From the NCBI GenBank assembly GCA_964387325.1, contig CAYLYE010000001.1:1-64000 (forward strand): a stretch of DNA of 64,000 bases. The letters are read 5' to 3'. This stretch comes from CAZZBK01 sp964387325. Lineage in GTDB: Bacteria > Planctomycetota > Planctomycetia > Pirellulales > PNKZ01. Below are positions 1 to 8,812 of the stretch, in pieces. Position 1 is the stretch's first letter. Each line of letters opens with the position of its first letter. The position numbers were made by a program, and so were the translations under genes. The notes under the pieces were generated by a model that saw only the letters and a list, made by a program, of their open reading frames with translations, was not told the DNA's origin and did no database searches.

Positions 1-71
1 GAGGCAGCGGTGTGACGAAGGGATGCGATGCGCGCGACGCGAGTCAGGCGTGGTGAGGTTCGCTGCTGCGC

Positions 72-192
72 GAATGATGAATGCTGAATGCTGAATGATG
101 AATGGGGGAAGGCACGCACACGCGACAGCGCTCCGTTTTCATCCTTCATCCTTCATCCCTCATCCCTCATCCCTCATCCTTGCCTTCCCCCC
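72..192. repeat. Heptamer repeat array with facing arms, upstream of cstA
   Basis: Positions 72-104 read as tandem 7-base units (ATGAATG, CTGAATG), and positions 138-180 read as units TCATCCT/TCATCCC on the same strand, which is the complementary orientation of a related unit. The array ends are also complementary: GGGGGAAGGCA at 103-113 faces TGCCTTCCCCC at 181-191. The element therefore looks like two facing heptamer arms joined by a spacer of about 24 bases. It ends about 70 bases before the cstA start. The same period-7 design recurs at 21007, 24455, 43655 and 49597. Function is unknown. Confidence 0.8.
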
Positions 193-262
193 CTCGCCCG
201 ATCGAGTATATTGAACACCGTACTTCGTGCTCCTGCCTCGTTCCTGTGTGGAATCTCGGATC

Positions 263-2020
263 ATGTCGCTGCTGCCGATCGTGGCCGTCTCGGCCGTCGT
301 GTTGACGATTGCTTACTTCACCTATGGGCGATTGCTCGCGCGGCTGCTCAAGCTCGACGACCGCACGGTCACCCCGGCGGTCGAGCTGCGCGACGATCTC
401 GACTACGAGCCGATCGAACCCAAGTTTCTGATGAGTCAGCACTTCTCGGCGATCGCGGCGGCCGGGCCGATCGTCGGACCCATCGCAGCCGGACTGGCCT
501 TTGGTTGGGCCCCGGCGATCATTTGGATTCTGCTGGGGTCCATCTTCATCGGCGGCGTACATGACATGTCCGCGTTGACCGCCTCGGTGCGGCACAAAGC
601 CGGTTCGATCGCCGAGGTGGTTCGCGATCACATGAGCCGGCGAGCGTTCGTGTTGTTTCTCTCGTTCGTCTGGATCGCACTCGTCTACATCGTAGTCGCG
701 TTCACCGACGTAACTGCCGCGTCGTTCGTGGGTGTGCAAACGCTCGACGACGGCACGCAAGTCAGTGGCGGCGGCATCGCCACCAGTTCGCTGCTGTACT
801 TGGCCCTGCCGATCATCATGGGCCTGCTGCTGCGTTATACGAAGCTCTCGCTCAACTGGGCCACGATCATCTTCCTGCCGCTCGTGGGCCTCGCGATCTA
901 TGTCGGCCAGCACATCCCTTTCGATCTCGAACAGCTCCTCGGCCTCCAGCAGACACAGGCCCATCGGCTGTGGGACGTGATCCTGCTGGTGTATTGCGTC
1001 GTGGCAGCCGTCGTGCCAGTGTGGATGTTATTGCAGCCGCGCGGTCACCTCGGCGGCTATTTTCTCTATGTGGCTTTGGCCGGTGGAGCCATCGGCCTGA
1101 TCGTCAGCAGCCTCACCGGCCATCACTCGATCGAGTATCCGGCATTCGTCGGTTGGGTGTCCGCCAAAGGACAGCCGCTGTTCCCCATTCTGTTCATCAC
1201 GATCGCCTGCGGTGCCTGCTCAGGCTTTCATGCTCTGATCGCCTCGGGCACGACCAGCAAGCAACTGCGGCTCGAAACCGACGCCCGCATCATCGGCTAC
1301 GGCTCGATGCTCCTCGAGGCGATGGTCGCCATCGTGTCGCTATCGTGTGTGATGATTTGGGCTCACGGCTCGCCGGTGCTCAATGGCACCCCGAACGCCA
1401 TTTACGCTCGTGGGTTGGGGTCATTTCTGGCCGTCCTTGGTGTCTCGGAACAACTGGCTGTTTCGTTCGCCTTGATGGCGTTTGCCACCTTCGTGTTCGA
1501 CACCTTGGATGTCTGCACGCGGCTGGGTCGCTACATCATTCAAGAACTCACGGGCTGGAACGATGCCAAGGGGCGCTGGCTGGGTACGATCCTGACGGCT
1601 GGCGCGCCGCTCTACTTTCTCTTGCAGCCTCCGCAAGTCGACCCCACGGGCAAACCCATCCCGTTGTACCAACTGTTTTGGACCTTGTTCGGCGCGAGCA
1701 ACCAACTCCTCGCCGCGTTGACCCTGCTGGGCGTGACGGTCTGGCTGTGGCGCACTCGGCGCGAGCGGTGGGTCTGGTTCGTCACCGGTATCCCGACCGT
1801 GTTCATGTACACGATGAGCACCTGGGCCCTGACGCGGATGACCATCCCCAAGTTTTATGTTGACGGCGTTTTGGCGGCTCCGGGCGATCCGGTCCCCTGG
1901 GTCGGCTTGGTGCTGCTGGCGCTCGCGGCCTTGATGCTCGTCGAGGCCGTGCGGGTCATTTGGCCGCGCGGTAGCGAGCCGCCGTCGGCCAAGGTGTCGC
2001 CCAAGTTGGCGCGAGCGTAA
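263..2020 (+). CDS. cstA: CstA-family carbon starvation / peptide or pyruvate transporter
   Basis: This is a polytopic inner-membrane transporter of the CstA family, whose members import peptides or pyruvate. The 585-residue product is shorter than E. coli CstA (about 700). The family signature is clear: a conserved acidic DYEP at residues 47-50 followed by HFSAIAAAGPIVGP at 60-73, then many hydrophobic segments through residue 575. I chose the ATG at 263 because translation from it starts directly with the first membrane helix; an in-frame ATG at 227 would add 12 residues that lie before the membrane segment. The next gene starts 39 bases downstream on the same strand, so co-transcription is plausible. 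The substrate cannot be decided from sequence. The leader contains a heptamer repeat array. Confidence 0.9.
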   Translation: MSLLPIVAVSAVVLTIAYFTYGRLLARLLKLDDRTVTPAVELRDDLDYEPIEPKFLMSQHFSAIAAAGPIVGPIAAGLAFGWAPAIIWILLGSIFIGGVHDMSALTASVRHKAGSIAEVVRDHMSRRAFVLFLSFVWIALVYIVVAFTDVTAASFVGVQTLDDGTQVSGGGIATSSLLYLALPIIMGLLLRYTKLSLNWATIIFLPLVGLAIYVGQHIPFDLEQLLGLQQTQAHRLWDVILLVYCVVAAVVPVWMLLQPRGHLGGYFLYVALAGGAIGLIVSSLTGHHSIEYPAFVGWVSAKGQPLFPILFITIACGACSGFHALIASGTTSKQLRLETDARIIGYGSMLLEAMVAIVSLSCVMIWAHGSPVLNGTPNAIYARGLGSFLAVLGVSEQLAVSFALMAFATFVFDTLDVCTRLGRYIIQELTGWNDAKGRWLGTILTAGAPLYFLLQPPQVDPTGKPIPLYQLFWTLFGASNQLLAALTLLGVTVWLWRTRRERWVWFVTGIPTVFMYTMSTWALTRMTIPKFYVDGVLAAPGDPVPWVGLVLLALAALMLVEAVRVIWPRGSEPPSAKVSPKLARA

Positions 2021-2059
2021 CGAGCACTCGAGTGTGGCCGCTCGACGAGCGGAGCGAGC

Positions 2060-4270
2060 ATGAAACCTTTGGCGTGGACACAGGCTCGACGATCGCTCGA
2101 CGCAGCGCGTGACGACAACGGAGTCGTACATATCCATGCCCCCACGTGGCTCGATGCTCTCTACGGGCTCGGCTACGCCCATGCCACCGATCGCCCGACA
2201 CAATTGCTCTTCGGACGATGCGTGGCCGCCGGACGCACGGCCGAAAAGATCGCCGACAAGCCGGAGCTGATCGAGACCGACCGCTTCTTTCGTCGCGCGG
2301 GCCTGTATCGCAACCTGCCTGCCGAGGCCCGACGACTCGCGAGTGATTTGGGCAATCAGCTCTCGGCTTATTGCGACGGCGTGAACGATGGGGTGCGGCA
2401 GATCGGTCGCACGCTGCCCATGTGGGCCACCGGCTACCAGCCCGAGCCCTGGGATATCGAAGCGGTGATGCTCATTGGCAACTTGCTGAGCTACGGCGGG
2501 CTGGTCGTCACGCAGCAGAGCAACGAGCGGATCATCGTCGAGTTGATTCAGGCCGGCGTGCGGCCGGAGCTATTACAGGAGTTGCTCGACCCGCTGCTCG
2601 ACGACTGCGACTTCGAGCTCCTCAAGCGGATCAAGATTGCCAATCGGCTCTCGGACAACGCGTTGGAGTTGATCGCCGATCTGCCGCGGCTCGCGGGTAG
2701 CAACGCCTGGGCGGTCGCGCCGTGGCGTAGTGCGACGGGTCACGCGCTCTTGGCTGGCGACCCGCACTTGGAAGTGAACCGGCTGCCGGCGATTTGGTAC
2801 GAGGCGGTGCTCACGTGGCCCGGTCATTCGGTATTGGGGGCCACGCTCCCCGGCTGCCCGCTGTTCGCCGTGGCGCGCACGAAACAGCTCGCTTGGAGCG
2901 TTACTTATTTCAAGGCCGACACGAGCGACTCGTTTATCGAGGACGTGCGACAAAACGATCAGCAAGCGTGGCAATATCGCCGCGGTGAGGAGTGGCACGA
3001 CTTTGCGACGCACGACGAGGTTATCCTTCGCAAGGACGCTCCCGCCGAGACCGTGCGTGTGTATCAGAGCGACGTCGGCACGCTCGAAACCGATCCGCAA
3101 GTGATTGGCAAGGGCTTGCACCTGGCCTCGGCCTGGAGCGGCTCGGCCGAGGGCGCGGGTCGTTCGTTGCACACGTTCCTGGGGCTGATCGAGTGTCGCT
3201 CGGCCCGCGCGGCGATGGACTGGGTGCGTCACTGCCCGCAGCCGAGCTTGTCGTGGGTATTCGCCGATCGAGAGGGTCACATCGGCTGGCAGACCAACGG
3301 CTGGATACCGCGCCGCCGCGAGGGAATCAGCGGCCTGTTGCCGATCCCGGCTTGGGACACAGCCAATCACTGGCAAGGATGGCTCGACACTCAATCGCTG
3401 CCGAGTGAGTATGATCCGCCGCGTGGTTACGTGGCGACGGCCAACGAGACGCCGCAGGTCGACAACCATGCCAAGCTCGTGAGTCAGCCGCTGTCGAGCT
3501 ATCGCCGCCGTCGCATCGACGAGCGGCTCGACGCCCTGCCGCAGGCCACCCTCGCCGACATGCAAACCTTGCAATACGACGTTGTCAGCACGCAGGCCCG
3601 CGATCTGCTCGGGCTCTGGCTGCCCATGCTCGACGACAGTCCGCTCAAACAAACGCTGCTCGACTGGGATTTTAGTTACGCACCCGAACGGGTCGAGCCC
3701 ACGCTGTTCGCGTATCTGTATCGCAATGTGCTGCTGAGCGTCTTTGGTCAAGACACGGGCATGCACGGCGGGCTCGGCTGGCGGCGATTGGTCTACCTGA
3801 CGTCGCGCGTCGGGTTCTCGACGATGATCGTGTCGTGCGTTGACCGCACGTTGCAGCGCGAACGTTCGTTGTGGTGGCAGGGACGCGATCTGCGCGAACT
3901 CGTCCGCGCGGCGGCAGCGCAGGTGAACATGCAAGACATTCCCAGCTGGGCCGAGTTCAACAAGTTTCGCTTCACCAATCGCTTCATCGAGAGCCGCTGG
4001 TTTGGGTCGGCGCTCGGAATACAGACGCGCTGGATGCCCATGCGCGGCTGCCATGCCACGCCCTTTCAGGGGCACGTGATCACGGCCGGTCGACGCGAGA
4101 CGACCTTTGCGCCGTCGTACCACTTTGTGACCGACCTGGGCACCGTCGAGGCCTGGACCAACTTGCCTGGCGGCTCGTGCGAGAGCTGGCTGTCACGCTG
4201 GTACAAGAACGAAATCGCGCTGTGGACCCACGGGCAGTACAAGTCACTGTCGCCGGATCGGCCTGGCTGA
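2060..4270 (+). CDS. Penicillin-acylase-family N-terminal-nucleophile hydrolase
   Basis: Members of this family (penicillin amidases, acyl-homoserine-lactone acylases) are made as a precursor that cuts itself into alpha and beta chains, exposing a serine at the beta-chain N-terminus. The 736-residue product has the expected SNAWAV signature with the candidate nucleophile Ser214, preceded by Gly213, and an early family motif GYAHATDRPTQL near residues 37-48. Conserved family segments GDPHLEVNRLPAIWYE and LPGCPLFAVART follow. Odd point: the N-terminus is polar and shows no signal peptide, whereas most characterised members are exported. Linked to cstA upstream, which could suggest uptake followed by amide hydrolysis, but that is inference. 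The substrate (beta-lactam, acyl-homoserine lactone, peptide or other amide) is not predictable. Confidence 0.85.
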   Translation: MKPLAWTQARRSLDAARDDNGVVHIHAPTWLDALYGLGYAHATDRPTQLLFGRCVAAGRTAEKIADKPELIETDRFFRRAGLYRNLPAEARRLASDLGNQLSAYCDGVNDGVRQIGRTLPMWATGYQPEPWDIEAVMLIGNLLSYGGLVVTQQSNERIIVELIQAGVRPELLQELLDPLLDDCDFELLKRIKIANRLSDNALELIADLPRLAGSNAWAVAPWRSATGHALLAGDPHLEVNRLPAIWYEAVLTWPGHSVLGATLPGCPLFAVARTKQLAWSVTYFKADTSDSFIEDVRQNDQQAWQYRRGEEWHDFATHDEVILRKDAPAETVRVYQSDVGTLETDPQVIGKGLHLASAWSGSAEGAGRSLHTFLGLIECRSARAAMDWVRHCPQPSLSWVFADREGHIGWQTNGWIPRRREGISGLLPIPAWDTANHWQGWLDTQSLPSEYDPPRGYVATANETPQVDNHAKLVSQPLSSYRRRRIDERLDALPQATLADMQTLQYDVVSTQARDLLGLWLPMLDDSPLKQTLLDWDFSYAPERVEPTLFAYLYRNVLLSVFGQDTGMHGGLGWRRLVYLTSRVGFSTMIVSCVDRTLQRERSLWWQGRDLRELVRAAAAQVNMQDIPSWAEFNKFRFTNRFIESRWFGSALGIQTRWMPMRGCHATPFQGHVITAGRRETTFAPSYHFVTDLGTVEAWTNLPGGSCESWLSRWYKNEIALWTHGQYKSLSPDRPG

Positions 4271-4299
4271 TCGACGGCCTGCGCGTCGTCGCGTGGGAC

Positions 4300-6375
4300 T
4301 CACGAGCCGCGCTGACACCAAGCGTGCCATGATCGACGGACGGCCTGCGCCCACTCACGCGCGAAACGCTCGCCTTGAATAAAGCCCGTGTTGCGCAGCG
4401 CCTCGCGTCGCGCCCGGCGAGCGGCGGTCCCGCCGGCTAAAGCTTGCTGCGCCACCGCAGCGGCTTGCGCGACGTACTCGTCGGCGCTGTGAGCCACGCC
4501 GTCGAGCGTGCCCATCCGAGTGAGCATGCTCAGCGTCTGTCGACTGGCGATCGTGTCACGCGGCCAAGTGACGACCGGCACTCCCATCCACATCGCCAGG
4601 ATGCTGGTCACACCTCCTCCGAAAGGAAACGGATCGAGCGCCACGTCGACACCGCGATACTGATCGAGCATCTCCAGGAGCGGTGACGATCCGGCGAACG
4701 TGACTCGGCCGGGCGAGATGCCCTGTCGGGCAAATTCACGCTGATAATAGTCAACCATCGACGGCTCATCGAGCCCCCGATACTTGAGGATCAGCCGCGC
4801 GGTGGGCAACTGTTGCAAGATACGCGACCAGACGGCGACCACCTCGCTCGACAACTTCGTCGGGTTGTTGAAACTCGCAAATGTCAAATTGCTCAACGAG
4901 CGTGGTTCGTGGGGCTCGATGTCGGGAGCATTCTCCGGCACCTCGCAACACCAGGCGGCCTCGCTGAGGCGAATCAACTGCTCGCGGTAATACTGCTCGG
5001 CGCCGTACGGCACCATGACGTCGTCGGAGATCAAGTAATCGATCGCGCTCAGGCCGGTCGTGGCCTGATAGCCGGCCCAAGTGATTTGCACCGGCGCAGG
5101 CTTGTAAGCGAACACCCTAAGATGGTTGTAGGCCGTGTGACCCGCCAGGTCGATGAGCACGTCGATCTTGTCGCGGCGAATCTGATCGGCGATCCGATCG
5201 TCGGCGAGCATGCCGACCTCGCACCAGGAACCGGCGAGCTGCCGCAACACGCCTTCGAGCGTGTCGCGCATCGGCCGCGTCGAATAGAGGTGGCACGAGA
5301 AGTTGTTCGCGGCCGCATGGCGGGCGATGGGGACCATGATGCAGCCGATCGGATGCTGTCCGAAGTCACCCGAGACGAAAGCGATCCGCAAGGGGCGATC
5401 GCGATTTCGATCGAGGTCAAACGTCCGCCACGTGCTCCGCAAGGGGGCCGTGTGTTGCGCCTCCCATCGGGCCGACATATCGGCGAGTGTCGCTAGGTTC
5501 ACGCTCGAACGATACAGCTGACACATGAGCCAATTGCTGTGAATGGCCGCGTTGCTGGGGTCGAGCGCGACGGCTTGCGCGATCGCGGCGTGCGAGTCGT
5601 CGGCGCGGCCTTGCGAGCCCACCGAGGTACCAATGTTGTTGTAGGCGGCGACCAGCGTGGGATCGAATTCGACGGCGCGACGGAAACACGCCTCGGCCTC
5701 GACGTTCCGCCCAAGGATTTTCATCGCCGAGCCGCGATTGTTCATCGCCTTGGCATAGCGGGGTTCGAGTGCGAGCGCCTGATCGAGATGCACGAGCGCA
5801 TCGATCGCGTTGTTCCGCTCGAGCAGCAAACTGGCGAGATTATTGTGTGATCGGGCATCGTTAGGTCGCAGCTTCAAGAGCGCGCGGTAGGCCTCGATGG
5901 CGGCGTCGGCATGCCCCAGCTCGTGCAAAGTGGCCGCGAGATTGGCATGTGCGTCGACAAAGTCGGCTTGCAGTTCGATGGCCCGGCGCAGGGCGCTGAT
6001 CGCCGTGGGAAAATCGCCCCGCTGCTTGAGGATCAGGGCTCGACTGACGAGCGCCTCGGGAAAATTGGGCTGCTTGAGAATCGCCATCTCGTAGGCCTGC
6101 AATGCCTGATCGAGCTGATTGAGCGACTGATAGGCGACCGCCAGATGGTTGTAGACCAGGGCATGAGTGCACCCCAGCGCGATGGCGCGCGACAGATACT
6201 CGACGGCGACGCTATAGTTTTGCTGTTGCAGCGACATGGCCCCCAGCAGTTGCCAAGCGTTGCTATGGCGCGGATCGGCGGCGAGAATTTGTCGGTACAG
6301 CGACTCGGCCTGCGCGAGCTGGCCCGAGCGATGCAAGTTCACGGCCTGATTAAGCCAATCATCGAGCTGCGCCAT
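4300..6375 (-). CDS. TPR - O-GlcNAc-transferase-like protein (second of a pair)
   Basis: A two-part protein of 691 residues. Residues 1-290 are tandem 34-residue TPR units. Residues 320-690 match the GT41 catalytic region of O-GlcNAc transferase/SPINDLY: IAFVSGDFGQHP (331-342), DLAGHT (409-414), PAPVQITWAGYQATTG (426-441), FNNPTKLS (502-509), LDPFPFGGG (580-588) and WMGVPVVT (596-603). GT41 enzymes transfer a sugar from a nucleotide sugar to Ser/Thr of proteins; the bacterial acceptors and donor are mostly unknown. No signal peptide, so cytoplasmic. Its ATG at 6375 lies inside the end of the upstream paralogue (17-base overlap), which implies translational coupling. The gene ends close to the convergent acylase gene. 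Confidence 0.88.
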   Translation of the reverse strand: MAQLDDWLNQAVNLHRSGQLAQAESLYRQILAADPRHSNAWQLLGAMSLQQQNYSVAVEYLSRAIALGCTHALVYNHLAVAYQSLNQLDQALQAYEMAILKQPNFPEALVSRALILKQRGDFPTAISALRRAIELQADFVDAHANLAATLHELGHADAAIEAYRALLKLRPNDARSHNNLASLLLERNNAIDALVHLDQALALEPRYAKAMNNRGSAMKILGRNVEAEACFRRAVEFDPTLVAAYNNIGTSVGSQGRADDSHAAIAQAVALDPSNAAIHSNWLMCQLYRSSVNLATLADMSARWEAQHTAPLRSTWRTFDLDRNRDRPLRIAFVSGDFGQHPIGCIMVPIARHAAANNFSCHLYSTRPMRDTLEGVLRQLAGSWCEVGMLADDRIADQIRRDKIDVLIDLAGHTAYNHLRVFAYKPAPVQITWAGYQATTGLSAIDYLISDDVMVPYGAEQYYREQLIRLSEAAWCCEVPENAPDIEPHEPRSLSNLTFASFNNPTKLSSEVVAVWSRILQQLPTARLILKYRGLDEPSMVDYYQREFARQGISPGRVTFAGSSPLLEMLDQYRGVDVALDPFPFGGGVTSILAMWMGVPVVTWPRDTIASRQTLSMLTRMGTLDGVAHSADEYVAQAAAVAQQALAGGTAARRARREALRNTGFIQGERFAREWAQAVRRSWHAWCQRGS

Positions 6376-8554
6376 CGTTGCCTTTCAGTTGCTCGTGACA
6401 CCAGCGACGCCACATGTCGCGGAGCGCCACTTCGAGCGTGGGAACAAACAAGGCCGGATCGCTGAAGGCGGTCTGGCGGAATCGTTCGCGCAACTCGCCT
6501 CGCCACGCGTGGCGCTGCGACACATTCTGAGCGACCGCCACGGTGCGCTCGATGGTCTCGTCGATCGAGTGGGTGGCCAGCTCGTCGAGCCCCAGCGCGT
6601 GCAGCAGGCTGAACGACTGACGAGCCGCGAGCGACTCGCCGACGAGCGTGACGACCGGCACCCCCATCCAGAGCGCGAGCATCGTCGAGGTGCCGCCTGT
6701 GTAGGGAAACGGATCGAGCGCCACGTCGATCTGATTGTACAAGTCGAGCAGCACGGGCAAGGGGGAGAAGTCTTGAAACTCGATTCGTTCAGGCTCGACG
6801 CCCGCTGCCAACAACGGGCGTCGCAGTTGCTCGCACAACCGCGGATCGCCGAGCCCTTGGAACTTAAAGATCAGCCGGCTATTGGGCGTGCGGCGGAGAA
6901 TCTCGCCCCAGGCGTGCCGTGCCGCGGGGGAGATCTTCGTCGGATTATTGAACGATGCGAACGTGATGCGACCCGAGTGGAGCGAGGGCGGAGGGCCGAT
7001 CGGAGGCGCGTCGCTGGGCAACTCGAAGCACGCGCCCCCCAACGGTAGCCGCACCACCTGCTCACGGTAAAAGGAATCGTATCTCGGCGGCACGAGTTGC
7101 TCGTCGGTCAACAGATAGTCGATCGTCGACATGCCCGTGCTGCCAGCAAAACCCATCCAGGTCACCTGCACCGGGGCGGGCTTGCGCGCCAAGGCCCTTA
7201 AGCGGTTGCCGGCCGTGTGTCCCGACAGGTCGATGAGAATGTCGATCGCATCGGCGCGAATCTGCTCGACGAGCGCCACGTCGTCGAGCGGCTCGATGTC
7301 ACGCCACAACTGGCTCGACTGCTTAAGCCGCCAGGTCCAGTCGTCCTGTTTCTCGCGGTTCGAGTAACAGACCGTGTGGATCTTCGAGCGAGTCAGACCT
7401 TCGAGCACGTGCGTCATCAATCGGCCAATCGGATGGTTGCCCAAATCGGCTGAGACGAACGCGACGCGCAAGACGCGCTCTGGATCAACAACATTTGCAT
7501 GCTCGACCTTAGCCGGGAGCAAGGGGCGCGCGATCGTCTCGTCGTAGAGCTTCCACAGCTTCGCCACCTCGGCAAGCGAGTCGCTGCGATACGACTCGTT
7601 CATGATCAGGTTGTCGAGCGCCAGGCTTTCGCCTGGATGGATCTCCAAGGCGCGGCGATAACAGCGATCGGCATCATCGAGTCGCCCTTCGTCTTGATAG
7701 ACCTTGCCGAGGTTGATCCAGGCGTCGGCGAGCTGGGGATCGCATTCGATCGCGCGGAGAAAACGCTCCTCGGCCTCGGCGCGGCGGAAGTTGACACGGT
7801 AGAAATTGCCAAGATTGTAATGAAACTTGGCATATCGCGGCTGCAACGCGATCGCGTGCAAGTAAGACTGCTCGGCCTCGCTGGGGCGCCCCAACTCGCT
7901 GAGCAGCGTGCCTCGGTTGCTCAGTGCGGTCGCATACTTGGGGTTATGTTGCAAGGCTTGATCATAAGCGCGCAGGGCGTCGAGCGGCTGGCGCGTTTCA
8001 CGCAGCAGCGTGCCGAGGTTCAGATAGGCGATGGCATAATCGCTCTTGAGCCGGATCGCCTCATGATAGGCAGCCAGGGCTTCGGCGAAGCGGCGCAGTC
8101 TCTGCAACGCGATGCCTCGATTCACCCACCCCTCGGCAAAGGAGCGTTTCGCCGCAATCGAGCGATCGAAACACTCCAAGGCCTCGATATGCTCGTCGAG
8201 GTCCTGGCAGATAATCCCCAGGTTGTTCCACCCCTCGGCGTAGTCGCTGCGTAGCCGGAGCGCCTCGCGGAAACAGGCTTGAGCCTCGGCGAGGCGACCC
8301 TGCGACCGACAGGTGAGCCCCAGATTATTATGAAACGCCGCGGCATTGGGTTGCAATGCGATCGCTTGTCGAATGAACGACTCGGCTTCGGTGTATCGAG
8401 CTTGATGCAAGGCCGAGACGCCGAGCAAGTGCAGGGCGTCGACATTGCGTGGATCGGCCGAGAGCACCAGCCGAAACAGGTAGTCGGCCTGCACGAATTG
8501 CCCCTGCTGTTGCTGGGCGAGCCCTTGTCGCAGGACTTCGATCACGGTCGACAT
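6359..8554 (-). CDS. TPR - O-GlcNAc-transferase-like protein (first of a pair)
   Basis: Paralogue of the next gene on this strand, 731 residues. About nine to ten TPR units fill residues 3-320. The GT41 region follows: VAFVSADLGNHPIGR near 374, DLSGHT at 442-447, PAPVQVTWMGFAGSTG near 459, FNNPTKIS near 535, LDPFPYTGG near 613 and WMGVPVVT near 629. These are the motifs that contact the nucleotide sugar in the family. I chose the ATG at 8554 (MSTVIEVLRQG), where TPR-like sequence begins; an earlier in-frame start at 8596 adds 14 residues without family character. It overlaps the second paralogue by 17 bases, so the two are probably made together. Divergent from the secreted TPR gene at 8813. 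Targets unknown. Confidence 0.88.
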   Translation of the reverse strand: MSTVIEVLRQGLAQQQQGQFVQADYLFRLVLSADPRNVDALHLLGVSALHQARYTEAESFIRQAIALQPNAAAFHNNLGLTCRSQGRLAEAQACFREALRLRSDYAEGWNNLGIICQDLDEHIEALECFDRSIAAKRSFAEGWVNRGIALQRLRRFAEALAAYHEAIRLKSDYAIAYLNLGTLLRETRQPLDALRAYDQALQHNPKYATALSNRGTLLSELGRPSEAEQSYLHAIALQPRYAKFHYNLGNFYRVNFRRAEAEERFLRAIECDPQLADAWINLGKVYQDEGRLDDADRCYRRALEIHPGESLALDNLIMNESYRSDSLAEVAKLWKLYDETIARPLLPAKVEHANVVDPERVLRVAFVSADLGNHPIGRLMTHVLEGLTRSKIHTVCYSNREKQDDWTWRLKQSSQLWRDIEPLDDVALVEQIRADAIDILIDLSGHTAGNRLRALARKPAPVQVTWMGFAGSTGMSTIDYLLTDEQLVPPRYDSFYREQVVRLPLGGACFELPSDAPPIGPPPSLHSGRITFASFNNPTKISPAARHAWGEILRRTPNSRLIFKFQGLGDPRLCEQLRRPLLAAGVEPERIEFQDFSPLPVLLDLYNQIDVALDPFPYTGGTSTMLALWMGVPVVTLVGESLAARQSFSLLHALGLDELATHSIDETIERTVAVAQNVSQRHAWRGELRERFRQTAFSDPALFVPTLEVALRDMWRRWCHEQLKGNDGAAR

Positions 8555-8812
8555 GGGACGCGCGTTGCTTCCATCGTTCGAGTAGGGGGCCCACACACAT
8601 GCAGGGCAAATATCGGCTAGAGCGACTATTCTAGCATGGGGGGATCATTCAGGCGGAGAGGGATCACTCGGCGAGCACCTGCTAGCAGAGACTCGATTTT
8701 GTCATCCGAGATTCGCATGGTGTCAAAGCGTTGGAGCCGTCATAATAATGGCCTGGATACAAGCTTGGACCAGGATGGTCCCGTCAATGGCTCAGTCAGG
8801 GAGGAAACAACG

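Noticed and set aside
72..192. CRISPR array
   Set aside because: Units are 7 bases with no unique spacers between them, and no cas gene is near.
180..212. TTGCCT ... TATATT as a promoter of cstA
   Set aside because: The spacing between the boxes is about 21 bases, too long for a standard promoter.
2573..4123. Long open frame on the minus strand opposite the acylase gene
   Set aside because: It is rich in Arg, Gly and Ala, has no domain or ribosome site, and is explained by G/C-rich third codon positions of the real gene on the other strand.
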